Positions 39,930 to 50,869 of a stretch of 64,000 nucleotides of DNA are shown in pieces. The notes under the pieces were generated by a model that saw nothing but the letters and a program-made list of their open reading frames with translations, ran no database searches and was not told the DNA's origin. Made by a program: the position numbers and the translations under genes. The first letter of the stretch is position 1, and every line of letters begins with the position of its first letter. The DNA is from Jaminaea rosea (lineage: Eukaryota > Basidiomycota > Exobasidiomycetes > Microstromatales): the NCBI RefSeq assembly GCF_003144245.1, contig NW_020289975.1, positions 1,073,496-1,137,495 on the forward strand. The letters are read 5' to 3'.

Positions 39930-40786
39930 TGCCTGCCGGTAGTCCGCTGCTTCGACTTGAGCTTGAATGCTTTGCTCAGTAGCTTCTTTGTCCGATCACC
40001 TGGCACCCTCCCGTCTTTGTCTTGAAGCTAGCTGCTGCTTTCTGCGGGTCGTCTTTGATGTCAAGGGAGCGGAACTGGAGAAAAAGTTGCGCCGCCGGAT
40101 GAGCGGATGGGAGCCATCGAGCGATCAACAGGGCAACCGAGGGAGCCTGCCACGCTGCCAGAGCAGTCTTTGAGCTGATCGAGGCCGCAGGCAGGATCTC
40201 AGCAGATGCGATTCGTGAGTTTGATCACCACGAGCAGAGGTTGTGGCCGATGCTCGGGCCAAAGTCAAGATTGACCACCATTAACTCTTCTCTGAGGGTC
40301 AAATGTGACCTTGACGCTGCCTCGATCGGAACTTCTCCCGACACATCGGGGCAGCGGCGACTTCAATTTCACGTTGGATATCTTTGGACACATCGGATCG
40401 CTTGCAATCTCGATGCACACTTGTTTGTCCGTGGCGCTTTGGTGGCTGTGCTCATTGCTCTGTGAGTAGTGGCAGCAGGGGGCCAAGCTGAGCTCTTGGC
40501 CTAGAAGCGTCCGTGGAGGGGGGGTGGCTTCGCACGGCCCCTTGGTGACGTCACATCATGTGCGAACGCCTCGAACCCAACACAATTGACACTCGCAACG
40601 CTATATAGGTGGCTATTGGCACCGGATACTGCCTCTATTCGTCACGCCAAATCAATCTCAACTCATCTCAAACAGCTCTCCCCCGCTACACACAACGTGA
40701 GTTTGTTTGCAGTCCTCAACAAATCGGATCCCCAACGGCCACCACTCACCCTTACCCCAACACCTCCTACCTGCCAGTCAGCAATC
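39930..40786. promoter_or_regulatory. Divergent promoter region THG1 / CsbD-like gene
   Basis: About 860 bp. A TATATA box at 40602-40607 (acgctatataggtgg) lies about 185 bp before the CsbD ATG. A possible 5'-UTR intron donor (cacaacgtgagtttg) occurs near 40694. No other gene is seen. Confidence 0.45.
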
Positions 40787-41101
40787 ATGTCCGGAAACAG
40801 CAACGAGCCATCGCAGCTTAACGGCCAGCTCAACTCGGTCAAGGGACAAGTGTACGAGGCCGTAGGTAACGCTACCGGTTCCGATGACTGGAAGGCATCC
40901 GGCAAGCAGATCCACGCCGAGGGCGAGGCAGAGCAGAAGGCTGCCCAGGGCAAGGCTATGGCCGAGGGTCTGGTTGACCAGGTCGGCGGCTACAAGGACT
41001 CCGTAGTCGGCGCCGTGACTGGCAACAAGGCAGACCAAGTCGCCGGCAATGCTCGTCAGGAGGCTGGCTCTGCCAAGGTCGACGCCAACAAGCCCCAGTA
41101 A
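40787..41101 (+). CDS. CsbD-like stress protein (Hmp1-type)
   Basis: The 104-residue hydrophilic protein starts at the ATG at 40787; the same frame is open upstream to 40586, but that part overlaps the TATA box and is not protein-like. It has two CsbD-type repeats: LNGQLNSVKGQVYEAVGN with DDWKASGKQIHAEG, and VGGYKDSVVGAVTGNKADQVAGNARQEAG. CsbD-family proteins are general stress proteins; the U. maydis relative Hmp1 is described as recognising mismatched and cruciform DNA. I name it by family only. The TATA box suggests inducible or strong expression. Confidence 0.85.
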   Translation: MSGNSNEPSQLNGQLNSVKGQVYEAVGNATGSDDWKASGKQIHAEGEAEQKAAQGKAMAEGLVDQVGGYKDSVVGAVTGNKADQVAGNARQEAGSAKVDANKPQ

Positions 41102-41329
41102 AGGGCATGCGCCTGACTGCCGCTACCTCTCGATACCAGGCTTGGACGACCCTGTTCTCGTCAGAGGAAAGTGCACATCCCAGTTGCCCTCCTCGATGAT
41201 GTCTCGACATGATGACAATGACATCATATAATCTATAGATATGCTATTTGGTAGTTGTGACTGAGCGCCCGCGGATCAGGGCAAGTAAATTTGACAAAGT
41301 CATCGACACGTTGATCCACAATCTTCCCC

Positions 41330-44300
41330 TCACCTCCTCCGTCCCCTGGTCTCCGATTGCACATTTTCGTGATCGAGGTCCTCCTCGTCCTCCTCGAGCA
41401 CCGCCGAATCGTAGCTTGGAGGCGCCTCCCCCTCAGCAATGCGCGGAGGTGCCAGAGAGGCCGAGCGGCGTCGCTGTTCCTGATATCCACCATCGTTGAG
41501 ATCAGCAACTCGACTGCTGCCTCGCGCGTTGGGAGGTGGTCTGCTGCCGCCACCACCTCCATTGCTGCTACCGCCGGCCGGTCGCATAGGGGACAAGCCA
41601 CGACTGTTCGTGCTCGTCGCACTGACTGCGCTGTCCCTCGTTGAGGATCGCGACACGCTCGTGCCACCTACGAGGCCGGGAGTTGAGCCAGCGCCACCTT
41701 GGCTCCCCCTCCTTCTACTGAGACTCCTCGCCAATGCACCACCCATGCTACCAGACGCGCCACCTCCTGAGCTAGGCGACCGCTTCTTCTTGCCCGCGAG
41801 GCTGACACTCCTCTGACTGCCGCTGGACGAGCCCCTCCTGGTGCTCACGCTTCGACTGCTGCTGCGAGTCCTGCTTCGGCTTAGAGCGGCACCAACGCCG
41901 CCGCTGGCTTGCTGAGGTGGCAGCTCCCCAATCTTGCCGTGTGGCCGCAGCGCGTCGATGGGGATATCGTAGGCGGCCATTTGCGGAGGCATCATCATGG
42001 CTCGCTCCCTTGCTTCGAGGTCCTGAAGCGAAAGGCCGCACACGCAGTAGTCGTGCGTCGTGCCCCTTTGGACCTCGGCCGTGTTGTGACGGTGATGCGG
42101 TGGGTGCCAGAGACCACCTAGGGCAGACGAAGACGAGGAGGACGCTCCACCAGTACCAGCGGCACTGGCCGAATTTGCGCCGGTTGTTGACGAGGCCGAG
42201 GATGAAGGACCAGAGTTGCCCTGGGATGGGCCATCTTCGCGTACGGGCGTTGTGACGGGGTTACTTCTAGCTCCGTTGGGCAAGTGGGCCAAGTCGTAGG
42301 GCAGCGCATCAACGGTTCTCCCGGCCGTGCCCTGGTCGTCGTTGGCAGGCGTGTAGGCCGGTAGCGTGGCAGCGTCAAAGGCAACGCAGCAGCTGGGTAA
42401 AGTTATGGGTTGACGCAACGTGAAGACTTTGAGCTTACGCTCCTTTGTCCCGGCTTCGGGCGGCGGCTCGCGAGAGTGGACTACTTCGACGACGATCTGA
42501 TGACTAAATCGAATTGCCGACTTGGTGCCGCCAATGGTCGATGAGCGGATTTGATTGTCGTCTGGCATACGCGCCAAGCCTTGGACCGTCCATGCACTCT
42601 CGGCACCATCGCGATCTGGCTCGCGGATGGATCCGTCAGACTTCTTGCCATCTCCAGGGCCATGAGGATCTTCCTTGCGAGGTGGAACGTAGCCCTAGGA
42701 GTGAGTGAAGAGGGGACTCGGTCAGCAATTGCCTCGAAAGACGGGCCCCTGTGCTCACGCTGGCACCGACTCACCTTCTCGAAGAGCTTGTTGCGCTGTG
42801 CTGGGATCACCTGCTTTCCCTTGCGCTTCGTTCTAATCTCAATCGTCGTCTCGAGTGAAATACGAACAAGGTACACAACGAGGTCGGGTGGCGGCATGGG
42901 TGAGTGGATATCGAGCTGGAAGAGTCCACCGACGGAAATATTCTGCGAGGTGCAGGCGATGGAGAGGAGGCCAACAGTTGGGTGCAAGTCGTTGTACAGC
43001 ACCGTGAGCGACGTTGGTCCGCCATCGATGGAAGGATTGGCGACGGGAAAGACGTCGCGCCACGATTCGATGTTGCTCTTAGCCCTGCCAGCCCCGTAGG
43101 CGGTAGCTTTGATGATGTATCGCACACGTCCAAAGGGGCTGCGAGTGTATTCTGCAGAGTGGGCTGGAATAATGAAGGCAAACTCGAAGCCGTGCACGCC
43201 CTTTTCTAGCTCGAGACCTGGAGGAGGCGACTGCACTTCTTGAGGATCCATGCTCTGAGGTAAAGAGGGAGACTCAGGCCCAGTCTCTGTCGCATGAGCG
43301 TGGCCAAAGCCTCTAGCTCTGCTGACGCTTCGACCAAATCGAGCCCATCCCGTGCTAGCGCTGCGATCGCTCTTTTCTCGCTGCTTGCCCTTGCCTATAG
43401 AAGGAGGCACACTGCCTGAGCCAGCTCCGGGTCCCCTGCCGCTACGGCCACGAAGAGCTCCACTGCCATTTCGAGCGCGATGGACGCCAAAGTCGTCGTC
43501 ATCTGGGTGACCCAAGCCGTCGATGTTCTGAGCTGATCGCTGACGCTCGACGCGAGGGCCAATGGACATGGATCGCAGCGTGGCATTGAGGCCCGATTGA
43601 CTGCTGTCGCTGCGACCGATGCCTGGACGGCCATGTGCGTGGTCGTCGCTGCGCTCGTCTCGGGGCGACATTTGCGGGCTTGCAGGAAGGAGCGAGGGGG
43701 CCACACTGGCCGATCGAGTGGCTTGAGAGTTGGACGTCGATGGGAACGAAGAGAGGCCACGACGACGTTCGCCTGAGGGTGAAGAAGGGCGAGAACGCGA
43801 AGAAGGACGAGACCCTGACGTCGATGGTGGTCGAGAAGATGTCCTGCCGCGAGGTAGAGCTCGATTGATGGCGCTCGTCAAATTGGCAGCCAAGGAACGT
43901 CCTTCGTGCTCATGATCGTCCAAATCGTGAGCATTGCCGTCAAAGCTGTTTCTGGCAGTGACGTCGCGACTGGGCGTGCGGCTGCCTGCGGGGCTGCGGC
44001 GGTCATTGACTGGACTTGATGCTCGCGATGGTCGAAGGGAGCTGGGACCTGGGGTGCGACCCCTGTCCTTTTTGCCTCCATGGTGATGCTTGGGAGCCAT
44101 GCCGATATAGACTTCCTTTTCCATGAGGATCTCGTCCTCCCAGCTGACGGGAACAAGTCCAGAGTTGGCATCGAGGATAGCGACGGTTTGAATTGCCTGT
44201 AGCACACGACGGAGGCGAGATGAGTGAGCGAGGGCGATGACTGTATCAACTGACGGGCGACCAACGATCCATGACGTACCCTCAGCTTGACCTTGATACC

Positions 44301-44552
44301 AGAAATGTGGCGCGCTGAAGGGACCCAGAGCTCGACGAGGCCGCGAACGAGGGAGTCGGTCTGAGAAGGCGGTCCTTCAGGGTCGGCATCGCGAGGGACA
44401 CGCTGCGGGGGATAGAGGAAAATGACCGATTGAAGAATGTGAAGCTGTGGGTGTACCAAAAGCAGGTGAATGTGTCAGCCTGTATGCGGTGTGAAAAGGC
44501 GCTGGATGCTCACTTGAAGCTCGCAGGGAGCGTGAAGGAATGCCGAAAACAT
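41330..44552 (-). CDS. Arrestin-like trafficking adaptor (ART-type)
   Basis: Four exons: 44552-44514, 44444-44280, 44196-42775 and 42694-41330 (39+165+1422+1365 nt, 996 residues). The arrestin N-lobe is split by introns (MFSAFLHAPCELQ, LHILQSVIFLYPPQ, GLVELWVPSARHISGIKVKL), then a long Ser/Arg/Pro-rich insertion follows. The arrestin core resumes with GVHGFEFAFIIPAHSAEYT, FGRVRYIIKATAYGAG and GGLFQLDIHSPMPPPDLVVYLVRISLETTIEI. The tail has PPSYDSAV, a PPxY motif that recruits Rsp5/Nedd4 E3 ligases. ARTs direct ubiquitination and endocytosis of plasma-membrane transporters. Which cargo it serves is unknown. Confidence 0.82.
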
Positions 44553-44995
44553 GGTATCGGCGACTTGAAGTCACGCCTCTTTTAATGGTGCGAGGCGCTG
44601 CTAGTAACGAGCGCCGAGGGCAGCATCAGCCACCTCTGCCGCCTTCAAGTCGTCGAAGAGGAAGGCAAGAGTGGAAGAAGAGTTCCCTATGGTAGAGCAA
44701 CTGGGCTGCCAAGTCAAGGCGAGAAGGCGTGGGAACTGTATACAAAATGGTGCGGATGAAAGGAAAGCAGCGACCTTCGCCCAAAGAGTCACGACGAAAT
44801 CGAGGGAGCGGACTAGGCGACGAGCAGCAGCAGCTTCAGGTCCAAGCGGGGTCCATCATCCTGGGCTGCAGGCAGCAGCGCCAGACGGAGAACAAGTGAC
44901 CGAGTCGACGACGGAGTGGGGCATTCTCAACATCGACCAACCATCCATCCAACAGAGCGGAGCCACCACTAAAGTCTCTGTAGACACAGACAATC
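44553..44995. promoter_or_regulatory. Divergent intergenic region, arrestin-like / Nas2-like
   Basis: About 440 bp without a supported gene. A frame 44671-45021 is open on the + strand but runs into the Nas2-like exon in another frame and has no recognisable features. Confidence 0.35.
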
Positions 44996-45454
44996 ATGGA
45001 AAGCGCTGCTCAGCAGGCTAGGCAGAGGGCCTTGGAGCTATCGCAGCAGCGCAAGGACATCGATGCTGAGATTGTGGGTAGCCAGGCAAGAAAGAGAGGA
45101 GAAAAAGGTTCGACGACTGAATGCAAAGTCTTGACAATGCCAACGCCTTGAATCGCAGTCAACAAACTCGGATGTTCTCAAGCGCGAGGGCGTGACGCTC
45201 ACGTCGCCCCTCGTCGACAGCCAAGGATTCCCGCTGAACACCGTAGACATCGTGAGTAGGATGTCCTCAGCAGGACGACAATGGTGATGATGATGATGAT
45301 GATGATGCGGAAGCTCAATCATCACTCTCTTCCTGCCCACTAGCCCTCGGTCCGCGAGGCTCGATCCAAGATCATCGCGCTGCAAAACGATCGCAAAGCC
45401 ATCGATGGTCAGCTCAAGGACCTTCTCGAGATTGCTCTGGCCAGAGAGGGTTGA
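44996..45454 (+). CDS. Short Nas2/PSMD9-like proteasome-assembly protein lacking the PDZ domain
   Basis: Exons 44996-45073, 45159-45251 and 45344-45454 (78+93+111 nt) give 93 residues. The N-terminal helix (RALELSQQRKDIDAEI) and TSPLVDSQGFPLNTVDIPSVREARSKIIAL with LQNDRKAIDGQL match the N-terminal Nas2 domain (p27/PSMD9), which binds the proteasomal ATPase Rpt5 during base assembly. Family members normally continue into a PDZ domain. Here the reading frame stops after LLEIALAREG, and nothing like a PDZ core is found in the next 300 bp before the convergent gene. The second intron holds a GAT repeat near 45280-45306. Confidence 0.8.
45280..45306 (+). repeat. GAT trinucleotide microsatellite inside an intron
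   Basis: A run of about eight to nine ATG/GAT units lies in the second intron of the Nas2-like gene, close to the donor. It is a simple repeat and probably polymorphic. Confidence 0.85.
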
Positions 45455-45753
45455 GCAGGCATGACGCTGCCTGGACAACGTCATCGCTGTTGCGCTACAA
45501 GACTAGCTGGCTGCCGACAAGTGCTCTTTGAAGAGCTGGCAGGACCGGACTGCCTAGCGAGGCAGTAGGATACCCAATCCGCTACCCCTCACTTCAACTC
45601 GGACGCGGACGGCGAAGGCACATCATAACAGGGGGGTTCGGCACAACACCGCTGGGGAATAACAATAGGCATAACATTTTTGATCCAAGGGACGCAGATT
45701 GCAAACAAATCCTCGCCTTAGATGAAGATGGAGCATGGCGGCGCTCGCTCACT

Positions 45754-46828
45754 CTACTTTTGCGTCTTGGCCTTCTTGGCAGCAGGCTTGCCATCCTTTT
45801 CGTCGAGGTCGATCTCAGCAGCGCCGTCGTCCTCGCTGTCGTCCTCTTCGTCCTCCTCATCTTCGTCATCGAAGTCCTCCACGTCAAAGTCGTCGAGATC
45901 ATCGTAGTTGCCAATGGCCTCGCCCGTGTACCAGTCGAATGCAATGGGGTAGAAGTTCTGAGCAATGATCTGGCCGATACCGTTGACGATCTCGGGGTTC
46001 TCCGACTCGAAGAAGGACGAGAAGAAGGATCCGGGCTCAAAGTTGTCATCGTCTTCGTCCTTGGGCTCGACGGTGGGCTTCTTCTTGCAGAGGTTGTGCT
46101 CGTCGTCGGTCCACTTGACGGAGCACGTCTGGGGAACAAGGTCTTCCGACCACTCAAAGTCCTCGTGTCCGAGGGGACGAGCATCAGCCTTGGGCTTGAA
46201 GACTTTTGTGATGGAGCTCTCGGCGAGGAACTCGTTGTCGTGGAACTCAAAGGTGATGCTAGCGCCGCGTGGGTCCTCGGCGGGGCGAGTGACCTTGACG
46301 TTCTTGATCTTGGTGATCAAGGGCGAGTCGACGTCGTCAAAGTAGGGCATGAGGCTCTCGCAGTTGGCAATCTACAAAGAGGCGGATCACAATGTCAGTG
46401 ACATGATCGCTTGATCGCTTGGTCACGAGCTTCATCGCGCCGCTTTGCTCTACTCACAGCCTTGGGCCAGAAGTCCGGGATCTGAGAGATGACCTCGGCG
46501 CGCTTCTCGTAGAGGGGAGCGTACAGCTTCTCCTGGAGCTTGACTGAATTCGGGAGAGAAAAACGCAAGGGAGAGAAAAACGCAAGAGGAGTGTGAGTGA
46601 TGACGCAAGCGGAGTTGTTGCAATATCACCATCGACTCACGGACTTCAGCATCAGCCTTGGCCATGTCCTCCTTCCATGAGTCGATGGCCTTCTCTGCGC
46701 AGCGAAAGGGACGAGGTTGAGATGTTTTGGTCAGCAGGAAAACGACGAGGACCTACGATCCACGCCCTTTCGCACTCACGAGAGGACTCGGGGAACTCGT
46801 TGGCGTTCTGAACGAGCTGGAGCGACAT
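45754..46828 (-). CDS. SET/NAP-family histone chaperone
   Basis: Four exons: 46828-46780, 46694-46641, 46543-46458 and 46371-45754 (49+54+86+618 nt, 268 residues). The NAP fold appears as a long dimerisation helix (KAIDSWKEDMAKADAEV, then LQEKLYAPLYEKRAEVISQI), PDFWPKAIANCESLMPYFDD, the core KVTRPAEDPRGASITFEF and SSFFESENPEIV, then a long acidic tail (DDFDVEDFDDEDEEDEEDD) and a basic KKAKTQK end. The family comprises Nap1, SET/TAF-I and Vps75; the short N-terminus and PDFWPKA motif favour the SET/Vps75 branch. They carry H2A/H2B or H3/H4 and assist remodelling. Confidence 0.9.
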
Positions 46829-47104
46829 ATTGATGAAGTGAGAGGAAGGTCTATACGAGTGGGTGTGGATCAAAAGGGAACGAAATGTTGCACCGCCACG
46901 TGTCTCAGTTCCGGTTCCGGTTTTAGCTCCTTTGTCTCAGCTCAGCTCTTGTCCAAGACCCTAGTTTCAATACCATTCATCGTTTCATGATCCGACACGA
47001 AACGGGTGGATGCGATCCGCTCTCGAGGAAAAGCATCAGACGTCGTCATTCCTCGCTACGCTGTGCTGTGTCAGGAATACACCCCTTGACAAGGACTTCG
47101 AGAC

Positions 47105-47160
47105 GTGAGACGCGTGACGTGAGGTGTGAGACGCGTGACGTGAGGCGACGTGAGACGTGA
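47105..47160. repeat. Clustered GACGTGAG / GAGACGCGTGACGTGAG repeats
   Basis: The segment repeats gagacgcgtgacgtgagg at 47109-47126 and about 47128-47145, then shorter gacgtgag variants to about 47160. TGACGT is the core of CRE/ATF-type bZIP sites, so this could be a regulatory cluster between two divergent genes. That function is inference. Confidence 0.7.
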
Positions 47161-47535
47161 GTGCCGCCGACGTGATACCTTCGGTAGCGGGTACGCGCGC
47201 TACCATCCTCTGCTCCGTCTCGAACCACTGTCTTGGGAGCTTTCCTCCTGGTCACACGGTCTCGTGGTCGGTCGTTGCTCCATCGTCATCGACTGGAGCC
47301 CAAGTCTCGTTTACGTCGTCGTCTCTTCTTCCTCGTTTGCCGCCGCACTTGGGCCCCGTGGGACTTCTCAAGATGCCGCCCGCCTTGGCTGCCTGCCGCT
47401 CCGCCCGATCTCTCGAAGCTGCAGCACCTCGAAGCACAGCGGCAGGCGCTTTTGTCGGGTTGGCCTCGCCCGACTCGCCTGTTCCTGAGAGCAGATGGGG
47501 GTTAGCGCGCCGGACCAGAGTGAGTGAGTCGGTCG

Positions 47536-47565
47536 TTGCGTTGCGTTGCGTTGCGTTGCGTTGCG
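47536..47565 (+). repeat. TTGCG pentanucleotide array, six copies
   Basis: Six perfect head-to-tail TTGCG units. It lies about 350 bp upstream of the MFS transporter start. It is a simple microsatellite with no known role. Confidence 0.9.
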
Positions 47566-47911
47566 GCGTCTTACCCCGCCCGCTGTCTGACGCACATTTG
47601 GGTTCTGCCCCGCCGTCATAGCGTAGCGTTGCCGCCGTCTCCGCCGTGTCGATGCCGTTGGCTCGGGAAAAGGGTGCTCGCGAGAGAGACGAGAGATGAA
47701 TTGCTGCCGTTGGTCGTCGTCGTTGGATGATCAATATAAGCAAGTGGCAAGCTTCAGCCCATCTTGCCTTCCTTTTCCCCACACAACACTACACTCGTCG
47801 TTACCTACCAGCGATTCCCTCCCTCGCTGACCCTCTCCTCTCTTCATCACCTCACACACACCCTGTCAACACACACACTCACACGCTCACACACACGCCC
47901 CTCGCCCCACC

Positions 47912-49672
47912 ATGGCTGGAGAACACGAGCCAAAGGAAGAGGGCACCCAGACTACCACGACGACGACTTCGCCCAATGCTGAGCACGGAGTCGACTTTGC
48001 CGCGGGCGTCACTAAACGCATGAATGACAAGCTCGTCCTCTCCGAGGTCGAATGCTACGATCAGCTTGGCTTCAGCTGGCCCACCTGGAAGAAGTGGTGG
48101 GTCCTGACCGTCATCTTCTGGGTCCAAGTTTCAATGAACTTCAACACCAGTCTCTACTCCAACGGCCTCAATGGCATCTCCGAGGAGTTTGGCGTCAGTC
48201 TCCAAGCTGCTCGTTGCGGTGCCATGATCTTCCTCATCTTCTACGCCTTTGGATGTGAGCTCTGGGCTCCTTGGTCCGAGGAACTTGGCCGCAAGCCCAT
48301 CCTTCAACTCTCCCTCTTCCTCGTCAACGTCTGGCAGCTCCCCGTCGCCTTGGCCCCCAACTTCGCTACCATCCTCGTCGGTCGCGCTCTCGGTGGACTG
48401 TCCTCTGCTGGCGGTAGCGTCACCTTGGGCATGATTGCCGACCTCTTCGAGCCAGACGTCCAGCAGTACGCCGTCGCCTACGTTGTCTTCTCATCCGTAG
48501 GTGGAAGCGTCCTCGGCCCCATCGTCGGCGGCTTCGTCGAGCAGTACGTATCAAACTGGCGCTGGACCATCTGGATCCAACTCATCTTCGGCGGCGCCAT
48601 TCAAATCATTCACCTCGTCTGCGTGCCGGAGACGCGCGCTACGATCCTCATCGACCGCATCGCAAAGGAGCGCAGGAAGAAGGGAGACGAGATCTGGGGG
48701 CCGAACGAGGTCAAGCCATGGAACGAGCGCTTCTCAGCCAAGGAGATCATGGTGTACTGGATCCGACCTTTTAGGATGTTCCTCACTGAGCCAATCGTCC
48801 TCGTCCTCTCGCTCCTCTCTGGCTTCTCCGACGCTCTCATCTTCATGTTCATTCAGTCATTTGGCCTCGTCTATGCTCAATGGGGCTTCACCACATCCCA
48901 GGTTGGTCTCGCCTTCCTTTCCATTGGAGTTGGCTACGTCATCGCCTGGCTTTCCTTCTTCCCCGCCATCAAGCGCAACATCAAGCAGCGCAAGAATGAT
49001 CCCAACGACGAGCACACGCAGTTCGAGAGCAGGCTCGAGTGGCTCCTCTGGACGGCACCCTGTCTGCCCATTGGCCTCATCGGCTTCGCGTGGACCTCAG
49101 GTGGCCCTCCCATTCACTGGATCGGCTCCATGATCTTTGCCGCCGTCATCGGCATTGCCAACTATGCCATCTACATGGCCACCATCGACTACATGATTGC
49201 CGCCTACGGCCCCTACTCGGCCTCGGCCACGGGCGGCAACGGTTGGTCTCGCGACTTCCTCGCTGGTGTTCTCACCCTGCCCGCCACGCCCTTCTTTGAG
49301 AACATTGGTCCCCCCGACCGCCACCTCCAGTATGCCAGCACCATCCTCTTCTGCATCTCCTTCGTCCTCGTCAGCGCAGTCTACGTCATCTACTGGAAGG
49401 GTCCCGAGCTCAGGAAGAGGTCGCCCTTTGCTCAAGAGCTCATCCAAGAGCGAAACGCCGTCGACGAGAAGCTCCACGGGCCCCCGAGCGGTAAACAGGG
49501 CGATGTTGAGGCGGGCGCACCTGCCTTCCCTCGTCGCGCGTCGTATGCTCGCGAGGACCAGGAGAGGAGGATCAGGTCTGGTCCCAACTCGAGGAGGCAG
49601 AGTCGTGCTGCCAGCAGGGCCAACAGTCGCGCCGCCAGTCGCGCCCCAAGCCCCGTCGGCGAGGAGGCGTAG
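47912..49672 (+). CDS. MFS transporter, DHA1 drug/polyamine-antiporter type
   Basis: This single-exon 586-residue protein has about 12 hydrophobic segments between a hydrophilic N-terminus and a basic C-terminus. The first loop carries ELGRKPILQLSLF, the MFS G-x3-D/E-R/K-G-R-[KR] motif region of DHA1 proteins, and SSAGGSVTLGMIADLFEPD and GGSVLGPIVGGFVEQY match the conserved TM4-TM5 pattern (antiporter motif GPxxGG). This branch includes Tpo/Flr1-like proton antiporters that export drugs or polyamines. The substrate cannot be told. A Ser/Arg-rich C-tail (RRQSRAASRANSRAASRA) is likely cytoplasmic. Confidence 0.9.
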   Translation: MAGEHEPKEEGTQTTTTTTSPNAEHGVDFAAGVTKRMNDKLVLSEVECYDQLGFSWPTWKKWWVLTVIFWVQVSMNFNTSLYSNGLNGISEEFGVSLQAARCGAMIFLIFYAFGCELWAPWSEELGRKPILQLSLFLVNVWQLPVALAPNFATILVGRALGGLSSAGGSVTLGMIADLFEPDVQQYAVAYVVFSSVGGSVLGPIVGGFVEQYVSNWRWTIWIQLIFGGAIQIIHLVCVPETRATILIDRIAKERRKKGDEIWGPNEVKPWNERFSAKEIMVYWIRPFRMFLTEPIVLVLSLLSGFSDALIFMFIQSFGLVYAQWGFTTSQVGLAFLSIGVGYVIAWLSFFPAIKRNIKQRKNDPNDEHTQFESRLEWLLWTAPCLPIGLIGFAWTSGGPPIHWIGSMIFAAVIGIANYAIYMATIDYMIAAYGPYSASATGGNGWSRDFLAGVLTLPATPFFENIGPPDRHLQYASTILFCISFVLVSAVYVIYWKGPELRKRSPFAQELIQERNAVDEKLHGPPSGKQGDVEAGAPAFPRRASYAREDQERRIRSGPNSRRQSRAASRANSRAASRAPSPVGEEA

Positions 49673-50294
49673 ACGCGCGTCCGCCACGCCCAAGTAGAGC
49701 GCATCATCACCATCAACGCAGTCACAGCATCAGCATCACCAGCGCGACGGACCGACAACAAGCGCAGTCGATCTCAAATCGACGCGGCGTCAGCTACATC
49801 TTTCCTCACACTCCTCATCCGCCTTCGTCTTCATCGCTTGACTTGCATCTTGCAAGCTCATGACCGTTCTATTGAATATTCTACATTCTCGTCCACTCCT
49901 CGCTCCAGTCTCTTTCCTCTCACGCTCACGTCCCGCGCTCAAGTCCCGCGCTCACGCTTTCACGACTGTCTCATGTCTCTACGAATCTCTCGAAGAAGAA
50001 TACGATGCATTCAGCAATGACATTGATTGAGACGCATAACGGTGATTGGACGAGTGGTGCTACGGCGTTCGTCGAGCCACAACGGCCGGAGGCATCTCTA
50101 CGGTGGCGTGCTAGCGCGTCTTCACCGTGGCAGCGCAGCCTTGATGGCACGAGCAACTCGCGAATGCACATCGCCGATCGCTCGTGTGTATCATGAATGG
50201 TATTGATGGTTGCGTATCGCTATGTCTGTGGTATAGACGCCATAATGTGAGGAAGCTGCCGTACTCAGCACTGTCGTAACCTCGCCGCCGCAGA
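49673..50294. other. Intergenic region, convergent, no gene seen
   Basis: About 620 bp. Only short frames on both strands without recognisable content. It probably contains the transporter 3' UTR. Confidence 0.4.
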
Positions 50295-50869
50295 TCACTT
50301 CCTTACCCCCTCTTCCTCTTCGTCTTCTGGTTCCCATTCCAGAGCTTCGGGATGATCATTGACGTACTCCTGGACCAGAGCGACTAGACGATGGGTGTTC
50401 GCCTGCTCAGATGTCCCAGTCTCCTGCTTCGTCTCCGCGTCGATCCACGAGACAATGCCCCTCTCGCCCACCAGTTGTGGTCCTACCCATCGCTCTGAGC
50501 ATCTGCGCTTCCGATTCCCCACAAGAAGTCATCGATAAACTCTCAGCGACAGCTCGATACCTGATCAAGGTTCTCGTTGCAATTGATGATGTATTGACGA
50601 ATGAACTTTGCATACACAGGCTGGGCCGCTTCTTTGTTGCTGCTCCATGTTCGGAGTTGTGCGAGCCTTGGCGACGTCCCCACGGCGTCCGAGAAGTCGG
50701 CGAAGCGTCGAGCTCTACCGGGTCTTTCAGGACAGACGCAATGTAAGCTGCGTAGAGGTCCTCCTTGTTACAATGAGAAAAGGTGATGGATTTGGATGCA
50801 AGATGACCAGCAAAACCGGGTCTACACGTGGCCACTGGAGAGACCGGGCTTCGGGTCCAATAGCACTCC
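50295..50869 (-). pseudogene. Damaged or mis-assembled small gene, function unknown
   Basis: Two coherent helical-looking stretches lie in different frames: FSHCNKEDLYAAYIASVLKD, and ADFSDAVGTSPRLAQL with AQPVYAKFIRQYIINCNEN. They join naturally only if one base is added after the GTAGAGCT near 50710. After NENLDQ a putative short intron (GTATCG donor) leads to GPQLVGERGIVSWIDAETKQ and an acidic tail LEWEPEDEEEEG before the stop at 50295. I recognise no family. The frame break suggests decay or a single-base assembly error. It lies just downstream of the TDT transporter on the same strand. Confidence 0.4.

Larger units (their letters stand above)
46829..47911. promoter_or_regulatory. Long divergent promoter region with repeats
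   Basis: About 1.08 kb between the SET/NAP gene and the MFS transporter. It holds repeated TGACGTGAGR-like blocks near 47105-47160, a six-copy TTGCG array at 47536-47565, a TATA-like caatataag near 47732, and CA-rich simple sequence at 47850-47900 just before the transporter ATG. ORFs here are short and unrelated to known families. Confidence 0.5.
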
